Notes: generated by a model not told the origin, from the sequence alone. DNA of 8,417 bases from Porphyromonas sp. (GCA_003640335.1 RBKG01000057.1:1-8417); one strand, 5' to 3'. Shown: positions 1 through 8,145, numbered from the stretch's first letter. A program made the numbers and translations.

Positions 1-1605
1 TGGGAGGTATGCAATAAGATGGGAGGTATCTACACTGTACTCTCATCAAGAGCAAACGAAATGATGAATAGCCACAAAGGTCAAGTGCTATTCGTCGGAC
101 CTCTCCTCGCAGACACATTACCTCAAGACTTTATTCAAGAAACGCCCGAACTCCTACTCCCTTGGGTCGAGCAAGCGCAACAAAACTTTCCTCTACGTAC
201 CGTTGTCGGCAGATGGGATATCCCAGGAAAACCTCCTGTCATCCTTGTTGATTTCGCACCTCTGTGGGAAGAAAAAGGAAGCATCTACTTCGAGATGTGG
301 GAAAGTTTCCAGATTGAGAGCGATAAGGGATATGGCGACTATGACGAAAGCAGTTTGTTCTCTGTTGCGGCTACTCGTGTGATGCACAGCGTCCTTGATA
401 GTCTAAAGGTTCGCAAGGGTCAAGCTATCGCTATTTATAATGAGTGGCAAACAGCTATGGGACTACTCTATAGCAAGAGACACCGCCCCGACCTTGACAC
501 TCTCTTCATCACACATGCCACGACTGTAGGGCGTTCTATTGCGGGCAACGGCAAAAATCTCTATGAATATATGCCTTATTATAATGGGCATCAGATGGCT
601 GAAGAACTAGGCGTGGTAGCTAAGCATGCCGTAGAATATAAGGCGGCTCATATATCTAACCTTTTCGGAACTGTTAGCCGTCTTACTGCGGACGAATGTA
701 CACAACTACTTGAGCGCACTCCCCTTATTCTACCTAATGGATTTGAAGGCGGCTTTGTCCCTCAAGGGCGCAAATACAATAGCGCACGCAAGGAAGCTCG
801 CACCCGTCTTGCTGCCATTGCACAAGCTCTTACAGGCATTTCTGCCGGAGATAAGGATATTTATATCTCGCTCTCGGGACGCTACGAATACCGCAATAAG
901 GGTATAGACCTATATGTAGATAGCATTGCTCGCCTACGAAATATCTATAAAGGGAAGAAGCATATTTTTGCTTTTATTCTTGTGCCTGCATGGGCGTCTG
1001 AGCCTAGAGCCGATTTGCAATACTTACTTCAGCACCCCGAAGAGCAAACGACAGGCTTACAGCACCCCACACTCACTCACTGGCTTCACAACATGAATGA
1101 GGATAATGCGCAACAGCATTTCCATCATCTAGGACTGAATACCACACATGAGTCTGTTAATATCATTCATATACCTGTATATCTTACAGGACATGATGGG
1201 ATTGTAAACCTATCTTACTATGACCTACTCTGTGGTATGGATTTGAGTGTTTATCCTAGTTACTACGAGCCTTGGGGCTATACACCTCTCGAAAGTATCG
1301 CCTTCGGTGTACCTACGATTACAACTCGCTATGCAGGCTTCGGTCTTTGGGCTGAAGATACTCTCGGAGATAGTCAAAACATAGAAAATCCACCTGTGAC
1401 AGTCCTCGCACGAACAGACAATAATGGAGCCGAGACGGCACAGCAAATAGCTGAATATATTGCGCTCTTTGCACAAGGCAAGAAAGGCAAAACGAAAGAC
1501 TTAAAAGAAGCTGCCCAAGCCCTTGCAGAGCAAGCCGAATGGAAGCATTTCTATAAGTATTATCTTGATGCTTATAAGAGCCTTAAACGAAAGAAATTAA
1601 GTTAG
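1..1605 (+). CDS. Glycogen synthase, GT3 (eukaryote-like) family, 5'-partial
   Basis: Predicted cytoplasmic glycosyltransferase that extends alpha-1,4-glucan chains from a nucleotide-sugar donor (UDP-glucose in characterised GT3 enzymes). The frame is open to the window edge. The six codons before the first ATG (position 19) read WEVCNK and join MGGIYTVL, matching the N-terminal WEVANKVGGIYTVL block of animal glycogen synthase. The ATG at 19 is therefore internal, and probably a few to about 20 residues are missing upstream. Counting codons from base 1: HATTVGR at 172-178, SGRYEYRNKG (donor-binding region) at 292-301, and YYEPWGYTPLE at about 421-431. The two Glu of that last block (bases 1267-1269 and 1291-1293) match the catalytic pair of GT3 enzymes. 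The terminal WKHFYKYYLDAYK matches the eukaryotic WKYLGRYYMSARH. The protein ends soon after, without the phosphorylated tail of animal enzymes, and the arginine cluster used for glucose-6-phosphate control is replaced by a few lysines. First visible gene of a four-gene run. Family call is firm; physiological donor is inferred. Confidence 0.93.
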   Translation, partial: WEVCNKMGGIYTVLSSRANEMMNSHKGQVLFVGPLLADTLPQDFIQETPELLLPWVEQAQQNFPLRTVVGRWDIPGKPPVILVDFAPLWEEKGSIYFEMWESFQIESDKGYGDYDESSLFSVAATRVMHSVLDSLKVRKGQAIAIYNEWQTAMGLLYSKRHRPDLDTLFITHATTVGRSIAGNGKNLYEYMPYYNGHQMAEELGVVAKHAVEYKAAHISNLFGTVSRLTADECTQLLERTPLILPNGFEGGFVPQGRKYNSARKEARTRLAAIAQALTGISAGDKDIYISLSGRYEYRNKGIDLYVDSIARLRNIYKGKKHIFAFILVPAWASEPRADLQYLLQHPEEQTTGLQHPTLTHWLHNMNEDNAQQHFHHLGLNTTHESVNIIHIPVYLTGHDGIVNLSYYDLLCGMDLSVYPSYYEPWGYTPLESIAFGVPTITTRYAGFGLWAEDTLGDSQNIENPPVTVLARTDNNGAETAQQIAEYIALFAQGKKGKTKDLKEAAQALAEQAEWKHFYKYYLDAYKSLKRKKLS

Positions 1606-3990
1606 ATGAACAAACACCTTAGGCAAATATGTATGGGTCTGAGCTTGCTTCTCTTATTGGGGGGCAAGCTCAACCTATTCGCTCAGTATGCTAGCGGAGG
1701 TAGTCCGCTATCCCTCTCACTAGTAGAACGTACGCAATCTCTCCGTTCACTCCGTCATGATGATACTCTGCATCTAGATGCGCCCTCTAAGGCTACTCTA
1801 AGTGAATGGCTACAGAAAGATAAGCAAAAAACAAACGAACTGCGCCCGTTTCACTTCGCCGCCCCTATCGCCACACAGATTAGACTTGGTCAAGGGCAAT
1901 GGACGCAGACGCCCAATGGCGAGCATATATATAGACTAACGATTAAGGCTTCTGGAGCGAAGTCCATCGGATTACACTGCTCACGCTACATCATGCCTGA
2001 GGGAGCCGCGCTCTATCTCTATGGTTCTCAGGGCACACTACGAGGAGCCTTTACAGCTCAGAATAATAGCGAAAGTCATACCCTAAGCTTCTCTCCACTC
2101 CCTGGCGACTGGGTTACTCTTGAAATCAATCTCCCTGCAGGCATTAGCCCTAATCAGGTAGATTTACAAATCGATAAGGTCTACTATGGCTATAAAAGTT
2201 TCCTTGACCTCAAGAGCACCAATAACTCAGCAAGGGTATCTGCTGCAGGCGAACCTCTATACAACTACTTAGAAACGGGACTAGAGCGACTCAGTTGCGC
2301 TCCTAACATCGTAGCCTATCCCGAATACAGCAATCAAGCTAGAGCCACTTTACTTCTCATCGCTGAAGGCGCATATAGTTCAACTGGTGTACTCATCAAC
2401 AATACCCGACAAGATGGTACTGCCTATGTGCTTACAGCGGCACACAATATCAATAGGATTTATGACGAAGACTTCATCTCGGAGACGCCCAACGACCCCA
2501 AGACAATAGAGAAAGTACGTGAAGTCTGTAAATCAATCATCTTTTTCTTTGGCTTTGAAAGCCCTTCTAAAGACCAAGATATTCGCGGTTCGGAAGAGAA
2601 AACACTCTCGGGAGCAACACTTATTGCCTACGATGAAGAGCATGACATGGCGCTCCTCGAAATCACCGGTTTACCCACCACCGCTCAAGGCATTCGGAGT
2701 ATTCCTGCAAGTTATAACCCTTATTGGGCAGGTTGGAATATCAGCCGTGAGCCACAAGGACCATTCTTTGGCATACACCACGCACTAAGTTCAACTAAAC
2801 GCATTTGCATAGCCGAAGACCAAAAGATACACCTCTATGACTACTCGATTAACAAGGGCTATGAATATCTAAATAGGGATATATCTTGGAAACAAGCGCA
2901 TTGGCGCATTGAAGAGTGGCGTCTGGGGACAACAGAAACTGGAGCATCTGGCTCTCCCCTATTTGACGGCAACGGCTTAGTAATCGGTGCGCTTACAGGA
3001 GGTCAGTCTAACTGCAACAACCCTTATCGTGACCACTACTACGCCCTCACACAAGCATGGGGCGGAGAGCATGACACTAGAGATAATATCTTTAAGCTCG
3101 CACCATGGCTCAATCCGGACAACCAAGCTGTGAGCAAGCTATCGGGCTATGACCCATATTCGTCTAAGCCGGTACAACGTTTAAGCCCATTCTATGGAGA
3201 GAAAACCCAAGGGCTTATGAAGTCTTACCAAGCACAAGAGGGAGTATCGGGGCAAGGACGTATCATCACGCTATCTCACGACACCGATGTTCTCGGAGCT
3301 TATATTCAACTAGGCAGGTTCTCGCTATCACAAGCAGAGAAGCCTAACTACCTCATTGAGCTTAGCCCTATCGAAGGAGGCTTGGCATCAAGTACGCCTA
3401 TTTGGTCTACAAGACTTAACAACTATAATTTTATCCGTTATAATAGAAAAACGGGGGAAATGAAGGAAGAGGAACGAACTATAGGCGAAGACGAAGTTGA
3501 GGTTTTCATTCCCTCTTTGACGAACGAGAAAATCCCTGCAGGCTCTTACTTGCTCTCTATCCGCACGACGGACGACAGCAAACTAGATTATCCACTCCTT
3601 ACAGCCCAATACCGCAATACACAAAAAGACTATCAGCAAAGCACTTGGGCAAAGAGCATCGGTTCCACTTGGAGCAAGAGCAATACGCTAGGACGAAGCC
3701 TGTGGATTGACTTACTTATTCAAGGAGATAAGCAAAACGGCAACGGAACACCAAACATTCCTAACCCTGAGCAATACTCTGCCTATTATTATGGCGGACA
3801 GCTTTACATTCAAAATCCTCAAGGAGAAGCTACAGCTCAAGTATACGACCTTATCGGGCAATGCTATACAGAAGCGAAGCTCACCGAGGGAGAAAACATA
3901 ATTCCAACAAATTCGCTGCTACCCGGACAAATATATATTTTAAGTATCAAGGGGTCTCTCGGAAGCTACAGCATTAAATTCCGTCCCTAG
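1606..3990 (+). CDS. Secreted lysyl endopeptidase-like serine protease (S1) with T9SS sorting domain
   Basis: Predicted extracellular or surface serine endopeptidase, probably cutting after lysine. Residues 1-26 form a signal peptide (likely cleavage LFA/QY). About 27-225 is a beta-rich propeptide-like region. About 226-500 resembles Achromobacter protease I (API), with His280 (TAAHN), Asp347 (EHDMALLEI) and Ser448 (GASGSP) as the triad. WAGW...IHH followed by KRI is also API-like. Asp476 (CNNPYRDHYYAL) aligns with the API S1-pocket aspartate that selects lysine. Cys231 and Cys470 match one API disulfide; the cysteines of the other two are absent. About 500-720 is an unassigned spacer. About 726-794 resembles a type A T9SS sorting domain (AQVYDLIGQC...LLPGQIYILSIKG...YSIKF), cleaved after outer-membrane passage. 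The layout resembles the Lys-specific T9SS protease PepK of P. gingivalis, but orthology is untested. The ATG directly follows the preceding stop and is the only start giving the full signal peptide. Protease and sorting calls are firm; Lys specificity is inferred. Confidence 0.9.
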   Translation: MNKHLRQICMGLSLLLLLGGKLNLFAQYASGGSPLSLSLVERTQSLRSLRHDDTLHLDAPSKATLSEWLQKDKQKTNELRPFHFAAPIATQIRLGQGQWTQTPNGEHIYRLTIKASGAKSIGLHCSRYIMPEGAALYLYGSQGTLRGAFTAQNNSESHTLSFSPLPGDWVTLEINLPAGISPNQVDLQIDKVYYGYKSFLDLKSTNNSARVSAAGEPLYNYLETGLERLSCAPNIVAYPEYSNQARATLLLIAEGAYSSTGVLINNTRQDGTAYVLTAAHNINRIYDEDFISETPNDPKTIEKVREVCKSIIFFFGFESPSKDQDIRGSEEKTLSGATLIAYDEEHDMALLEITGLPTTAQGIRSIPASYNPYWAGWNISREPQGPFFGIHHALSSTKRICIAEDQKIHLYDYSINKGYEYLNRDISWKQAHWRIEEWRLGTTETGASGSPLFDGNGLVIGALTGGQSNCNNPYRDHYYALTQAWGGEHDTRDNIFKLAPWLNPDNQAVSKLSGYDPYSSKPVQRLSPFYGEKTQGLMKSYQAQEGVSGQGRIITLSHDTDVLGAYIQLGRFSLSQAEKPNYLIELSPIEGGLASSTPIWSTRLNNYNFIRYNRKTGEMKEEERTIGEDEVEVFIPSLTNEKIPAGSYLLSIRTTDDSKLDYPLLTAQYRNTQKDYQQSTWAKSIGSTWSKSNTLGRSLWIDLLIQGDKQNGNGTPNIPNPEQYSAYYYGGQLYIQNPQGEATAQVYDLIGQCYTEAKLTEGENIIPTNSLLPGQIYILSIKGSLGSYSIKFRP

Positions 3991-4012
3991 ACAGTTAATT
4001 TACTCAATAGAT

Positions 4013-5692
4013 ATGAATAGCGTCATTTCATGGCTACAAGAGATGTTCCTTATTCCATCAGGAACACAAACGATTATTATTCTTAGCATCGTCTCGGGGA
4101 TAGGTCTTCTTCTCGGACGTATGCGCATCGCGAGCATCAGCTTAGGTGTAACCTTTGTATTCTTCGTCGGCATTCTCTTTGCCCACTTCGGGGTACAGAC
4201 AGTAGAGTCAATGACAAGCTTTATTCAAAGCTTTGGCCTAGCACTCTTCGTCTACGCTCTAGGGGTGGAAGTGGGACCATCATTCTTCCCCTCACTCAAG
4301 AGCAAGGGTATTGGCTATAATCTTCAAGGGATATTTCTGCTCGTCATTACCTATATCATGGTAATAGCGATACACTATAGCCTCGGTATATCTATGGGGA
4401 ATATTCTTGGCGTTATGAGTGGAGCAGCAACGAATACGCCCGTACTTGCGGCAGTACAGTCTACACTCCAAAGCCTGCACCCTACAGAACCTAAGCTCGG
4501 TGCTGATGCGGCTATGGCTACAGCTGTTACATATCCTTTTGGTGTCGTCGGAGTTATCCTATCTTTAGCCCTACTCTTCCGCATTGCACCCACGACGAGT
4601 AAGACAGAGAAGAGCGAGTTTAGAGCTGCTTATATCGCCGAGTTTGAAATTCTCACAGAGGGTTTATGTGGACATACGGTTAAAGACATCGTTCAGAAAA
4701 CCAAGAAGCACTTTATCATCTCTCGCATTTGGCGCAAGGACGAACTTCTACTCCCTAGCTCTACCACCCAACTTTATAAGCACGACCATATCTTAGTACT
4801 CTGCCACCAAGAGGATGCAGAAGAGCTAGAAGCTTTCTTTGGCAAACGAGATGACCAACAAGACTGGAACAGACCCGACATTAACTGGGACGCTATCGAT
4901 GCGCGATTAAATAGTAAGCGTATTATCATCACGAACCCTAAACTTAATGGGGTCAAGCTCGGAACTCTAAAGCTCCGCAATAAGTATAGTCTCAACATCA
5001 CACGTATTGACCGTGCTGGAGTCGAACTTCTTGCCAGCCCTGATTTGTATCTTCAGACTGGAGACCGCCTTGTAGTAGTAGGCGAAGCAGGTGCAGTATC
5101 TCAAGTAGAGAAGCTCATGGGTAACTCTATCCAAACACTCGACAAGCCTCGCCTCGTAAGTTTCTTCCTTGGACTTGCCCTTGGGTGCTTGCTCGGTTCT
5201 ATTCCCCTATTTATACCGGGGATGAGCATTCCTCTTAAACTAGGACTCGCTGGTGGTCCTATCGTTATGGGTATTCTGATGGGGGCTTTTGGTGCAAGGC
5301 TTAAGGTCTCTACCTTTATGACCAATAGTGCGACGCAACTCATCAAGCAAATAGGGCTCGTGCTTTACCTCGCTGGTCTAGGTCTATCTACCGGAGGTCA
5401 TTTTGCCGATACGCTTCTTAATGGAGATGGTTTGTTGTGGTTAGGACTAGGCGCACTTATTACCGTTGGACCAATTCTAATTTCCGGAGGTATCAATATA
5501 TTCATTCTGAAAAAAGGCTATGCCGAAACGGCTGGTATGCTCTGTGGCTCTGTGGCTAATCCTTTTGCACTAGACTATGCAGTCGATATTACAGAGAGTC
5601 GCAACTGTAGCGTGGCTTACGCAACGGTTTATCCTGTGATTATGTTCCTCCGTATTATCTCGGCTCAAATACTTCTTATTCTATTCTTATGA
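4013..5692 (+). CDS. YidE/YbjL/AspT-family transporter with two RCK_C (TrkA-C) domains
   Basis: Inner-membrane protein of the aspartate-alanine exchanger (AAE) superfamily. Known AspT proteins swap amino or dicarboxylic acids; the substrate here is unknown. The layout is the usual one of about 560 aa: a first membrane half (roughly 18-192, about six hydrophobic segments), a cytosolic middle, and a second membrane half (roughly 380-559). The middle carries two TrkA-C-like regulatory domains, about 205-277 (EFEILTEGLCGHTV...LLLPSSTTQLYKHDHILVLC) and about 300-370 (GVKLGTLKLRNKYSLNITRI...LYLQTGDRLVVVG). The two halves carry the repeated family signature: GAATNTPVLAA at 137-147, and a diverged GSVANPFALDYA at 512-523 where YidE has GSMTDPPALAFA. 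The terminal YATVYPVIMFLRII is also YidE-like. The start follows the protease stop by 22 nt with no obvious Shine-Dalgarno or promoter. The last codons overlap the next gene as ATGA, so the two are probably translationally coupled. RCK_C domains usually sense small ligands or nucleotides, so gating is plausible but not shown. Confidence 0.88.
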   Translation: MNSVISWLQEMFLIPSGTQTIIILSIVSGIGLLLGRMRIASISLGVTFVFFVGILFAHFGVQTVESMTSFIQSFGLALFVYALGVEVGPSFFPSLKSKGIGYNLQGIFLLVITYIMVIAIHYSLGISMGNILGVMSGAATNTPVLAAVQSTLQSLHPTEPKLGADAAMATAVTYPFGVVGVILSLALLFRIAPTTSKTEKSEFRAAYIAEFEILTEGLCGHTVKDIVQKTKKHFIISRIWRKDELLLPSSTTQLYKHDHILVLCHQEDAEELEAFFGKRDDQQDWNRPDINWDAIDARLNSKRIIITNPKLNGVKLGTLKLRNKYSLNITRIDRAGVELLASPDLYLQTGDRLVVVGEAGAVSQVEKLMGNSIQTLDKPRLVSFFLGLALGCLLGSIPLFIPGMSIPLKLGLAGGPIVMGILMGAFGARLKVSTFMTNSATQLIKQIGLVLYLAGLGLSTGGHFADTLLNGDGLLWLGLGALITVGPILISGGINIFILKKGYAETAGMLCGSVANPFALDYAVDITESRNCSVAYATVYPVIMFLRIISAQILLILFL

Positions 5693-6561
5693 ACTCAAGC
5701 ATACAAGCAGCACGCACACTGTGGAGCATTTGCTTCCCTGATGATGATGCCGACTTTTTAGACTTTTACTTTTCTAAGGTTGCTCGTGCCGAAGATACTT
5801 ATTTAGAATACAATCAAGACGGGCTTGCCGTGGCTCATATTGGGATTATTCGTAGTGAGTACTTTCCCCGCATCAAGCAGCCTAAGCGCATTAAGCTAGC
5901 CTATATATCGGGCGCATGTGTGCACCCCGACTATCGTGGGCAAGGGCTTATGCACAAGCTGATGCAAAGCGTAGAAGAGGAAGAACGCAAGCGAGGTACT
6001 GATGCACTTATCCTTATTCCTGCTAATGAGAAGTTAAGAGCATACTACGGCGAGAACTTTGGCTTTTCTGATGCAGGCTTCCGCTATCAAATCCCTGCAA
6101 GCGAACTTGAAAATCTTCAATTAGAGATGCTTTGGATGTCGGCTGATAAGGATTACGAACTCCTTTGTGAATATGGAGGAGTGTACCCGACTCCGTCTTA
6201 TAGTAGTGAGCATGCCGAGCTCATCGTTCAAGAATACCGCAGAATAGCAAGTTGCCAAGTCCTTACAGAGCAACGTGGAGAGGCTTTCGATGCCATTCTC
6301 CTCGCTAGAGAAGAAGCTGAGCAATGGGTCATCGATAGGCTAACGGGCTATGAAGATGCGACGGCTAGGCTGGTGCGCCAATTACGCAAGCTCAAAGACA
6401 AGCCCATTATTATCAGTAATCTAGTACGAGCGAACCTCCGTGAAGAAGCCCTCCTTTGTCCTCGTCTTAAGCGCGAGCCTTGGGGCATGTACAAATGTCT
6501 TAATACAGAGATTAAGCCCGAATACATGCAAGAGCTTCTTGTCTGCCATTTTTTTGAATAG
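5689..6561 (+). CDS. GNAT-family N-acetyltransferase, substrate unknown
   Basis: Predicted cytoplasmic acetyl-CoA-dependent acyltransferase. The GNAT fold spans about residues 1-150. A beta strand (IKLAYISGACVHPDY, 68-82) leads into the acetyl-CoA pyrophosphate loop RGQGLMHKLM (83-92), followed by a charged helix (EEEERKRG). ALILIPANEKLRAYYGENFGF then supplies the typical motif-B end, where an Asn and Tyr often lie near the thioester. Residues 150-290 are an extension longer than a minimal GNAT of about 150-180 aa. With its AILLAREEAEQWVID and PIIISNLVRANL strands it could be a second, degenerate GNAT-like half, as in Eis-type proteins, but no second acetyl-CoA loop is visible. The ATG at 5689 overlaps the transporter stop by 4 nt, which supports this start and suggests coupled expression. 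The target (amino acid, peptide, drug or protein) cannot be read from sequence. Transcription probably ends at the hairpin 27 nt downstream. Confidence 0.85.
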   Translation: MNSSIQAARTLWSICFPDDDADFLDFYFSKVARAEDTYLEYNQDGLAVAHIGIIRSEYFPRIKQPKRIKLAYISGACVHPDYRGQGLMHKLMQSVEEEERKRGTDALILIPANEKLRAYYGENFGFSDAGFRYQIPASELENLQLEMLWMSADKDYELLCEYGGVYPTPSYSSEHAELIVQEYRRIASCQVLTEQRGEAFDAILLAREEAEQWVIDRLTGYEDATARLVRQLRKLKDKPIIISNLVRANLREEALLCPRLKREPWGMYKCLNTEIKPEYMQELLVCHFFE

Positions 6562-6587
6562 ACTAAGTTCCTCTACATATAAGAAAA

Positions 6588-6623
6588 TAATAGGCGGTAT
6601 CACAAAAGTGATACCGCCTATTA
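6588..6623. terminator. Bidirectional intrinsic terminator between convergent genes
   Basis: A perfect 16-bp inverted repeat (arms 6588-6603 and 6608-6623) with an AAAA loop lies between the stop of the acetyltransferase gene (6561) and the stop of tig (6651). On the minus strand the hairpin is followed by TTTTCTTATATG, a good U-tract for stopping tig. On the plus strand it is followed by CTTTACT, a weaker tract, so termination of the four-gene run may be less efficient. The position between converging stops fits a shared terminator. Confidence 0.88.
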
Positions 6624-6650
6624 CTTTACTAACTTAACTAATGCTGAAGA

Positions 6651-8015
6651 TTACTCTTCACCACGAGCGTACTTGCCAAATTCTTCTGGGCTTACGTTGC
6701 GCTCTTCTACAGTTACCATGCCCTTAACAATCTGAGCGAACTTGTTGTCGTAGAGACGTGCGCGGATGTTACGTGCAGTTTCTTCACGGCTGATAAGCTG
6801 CTTAGCATAGCCTTCAAGCATTTCATCTGGAACTGAGCTCATACCATACTGAGCGAACTGGCTCTTAGCTACGATAGTTGCAAAAGCAAGCTCTTCTTCT
6901 GGAGTTACCTGTACATTGTTCTCAGCCATGATACCATCCTTCACTAGTTGGTAAACAAGGTCTTCAACCATTGCAGGGTATTCAGTATTGATTTGCTCTT
7001 CGCTTAGCTTATCGTTAGAGCTCTTAAGCCAACGCTTAAGGATATCTTCAGCAAGCTCTACCTTACCAGCCTTAGCAAGGATAGCCTTACGAGTATCTAC
7101 TACGAACATGTAGTCGCTCTCTGGGTCAAACTGCTCACGGAAACCATTCTTCACCTGTTCGCGTAGTGTAGCTTCGTCCTTAACTTCTCCTTCTTCGCCA
7201 AATGCAGCTGTGAAGAATGCTTCGTTAAGTTCTGCTGGTACGTGACGGCTGATGCTTTCGATTTGGAAGCTGAACTGTACACCTTCGTAAGTAGGAACAG
7301 CATCCTTTTCTACATTAAGGAATGATACTAGCTCTGCGCCATTACCTTCGTAAGCCTTGAATGGTTCGAAAACGATAACTGCATTCTTAGCAGCACCAAC
7401 GAACTGAGCACGTACTTCTTCATTCTTGATATAAAGAGGAAGAAGCATAGCGTTTTCGTTTACGATACCGCCTTCCTTAGGCTGACCATCAGCAAGCTCT
7501 GTAAGGATACCACGTACAAGGTCATTATCTTCTACAGTGTCTACATCCTGACGGCTACCGTGCTGAGCAAGCATCTGTTCGATGTGAGCAGACACCATCT
7601 CGTCTGTTGCCTCAATCTTGAGGTAAGGAATCTTATCTTCCTTAGTAAGCTTAATATCAAGCTCTGGAGCTAGAGCCACTTCGAAAGTAAACTCAAAGTC
7701 CTTATCGCCCTCTAGGTCTGCAACGTTCTGACCTTCTACAGGAAGAGGTTCACCTAGTACACGGAGCTTATTGTCGTTAATATAGTCATAGATTTGACGA
7801 CCAGCCAAACGGTTAATCTCGTCAAGCTTAACCGCCATACCGTATTTCTTAACAATCATGCTCATTGGAGCCTGACCCTTACGGAAGCCCTTTTCTTCTA
7901 CATTCTTACGAACATTCTTAAGAGCCTTCTCTACTTCAGGCTGATACTCAGCCTTTGTCACCGATACTACTAGCTTAGCAGCTAAAGCACTGGTATTGTT
8001 CATCGTTACAGCCAT
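6651..8015 (-). CDS. tig: Trigger factor (ribosome-associated chaperone)
   Basis: Chaperone that binds the ribosome at the polypeptide exit and shields nascent chains. The length (454 aa) is slightly above E. coli TF (432). The N-terminal ribosome-binding domain (about 1-115) carries GFRKGQAPMSMIVKKYG with GFRKGQAP at 43-50, the same numbering as the E. coli signature loop (Phe44-Arg45-Lys46). This favours the start at Met1 (base 8015) over Met5, although Met5 could be used. INRLAGRQIYDYINDNKLRVLGEPLP is typical of Bacteroidota trigger factors. The middle (about 155-260) occupies the FKBP-like domain position (VRGILTELADG...FSFQIESISRHVPAELNEAFF) but is diverged, so prolyl isomerase activity is uncertain. 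About 265-454 is the helical C-terminal chaperone domain. The gene lies 58 nt downstream of a tRNA-Arg on the same strand. The gap holds only a weak promoter-like TAAATTTA, so read-through from the tRNA promoter is possible. It ends before a strong hairpin terminator, and clpP/clpX do not follow. Confidence 0.95.
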   Translation of the reverse strand: MAVTMNNTSALAAKLVVSVTKAEYQPEVEKALKNVRKNVEEKGFRKGQAPMSMIVKKYGMAVKLDEINRLAGRQIYDYINDNKLRVLGEPLPVEGQNVADLEGDKDFEFTFEVALAPELDIKLTKEDKIPYLKIEATDEMVSAHIEQMLAQHGSRQDVDTVEDNDLVRGILTELADGQPKEGGIVNENAMLLPLYIKNEEVRAQFVGAAKNAVIVFEPFKAYEGNGAELVSFLNVEKDAVPTYEGVQFSFQIESISRHVPAELNEAFFTAAFGEEGEVKDEATLREQVKNGFREQFDPESDYMFVVDTRKAILAKAGKVELAEDILKRWLKSSNDKLSEEQINTEYPAMVEDLVYQLVKDGIMAENNVQVTPEEELAFATIVAKSQFAQYGMSSVPDEMLEGYAKQLISREETARNIRARLYDNKFAQIVKGMVTVEERNVSPEEFGKYARGEE

Positions 8016-8073
8016 TATTCTACTGCTTATCTTAAATTTATTAAATACTTACTTAACCTTTTTCTTGAGAAAG

Positions 8074-8145
8074 TACCCCCGAGCAGAATCGAACTGCTAT
8101 CTAAAGTTTAGGAAACTCTTGTTCTATCCGTTGAACTACGAGGGC
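8074..8145 (-). tRNA. tRNA-Arg (anticodon CCT, reads AGG)
   Basis: The minus strand folds into a full cloverleaf of 72 nt. The acceptor stem GCCCTCG pairs with CGGGGGT (G1-U72 and U5-G68 wobbles). The D arm is GTTC/GAAC around an 8-nt loop. The anticodon stem AGAGT/ACTTT (one G-U pair) holds loop TTCCTAA with anticodon CCT at 8112-8110. The variable loop has 4 nt, and the T arm AGCAG-TTCGATT-CTGCT is canonical. The discriminator base is A and is followed by CTT, so CCA is not encoded and must be added after transcription. CCU reads the arginine codon AGG. Confidence 0.94.

Noticed and set aside
1..30. Direct repeat TGGGAGGTAT at 1-10 and 20-29
   Set aside because: Both copies lie inside conserved coding sequence (WEV and GGI codons), so the similarity is explained by the protein.
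3991..4012. Promoter or terminator in the 22-nt gap before the transporter gene
   Set aside because: No hairpin, no TAnnTTTG box and no convincing Shine-Dalgarno were visible.
4375..5346. Several open frames opposite or out of frame within the transporter gene
   Set aside because: They lie wholly within a well-supported gene and their peptides show no family features; they follow from its codon use.
8061..8072. TTTCTTGAGAAA palindrome between tRNA and tig as a terminator
   Set aside because: Only 4-5 bp of A/T-rich stem with a very small loop and no U-tract; too weak to call.
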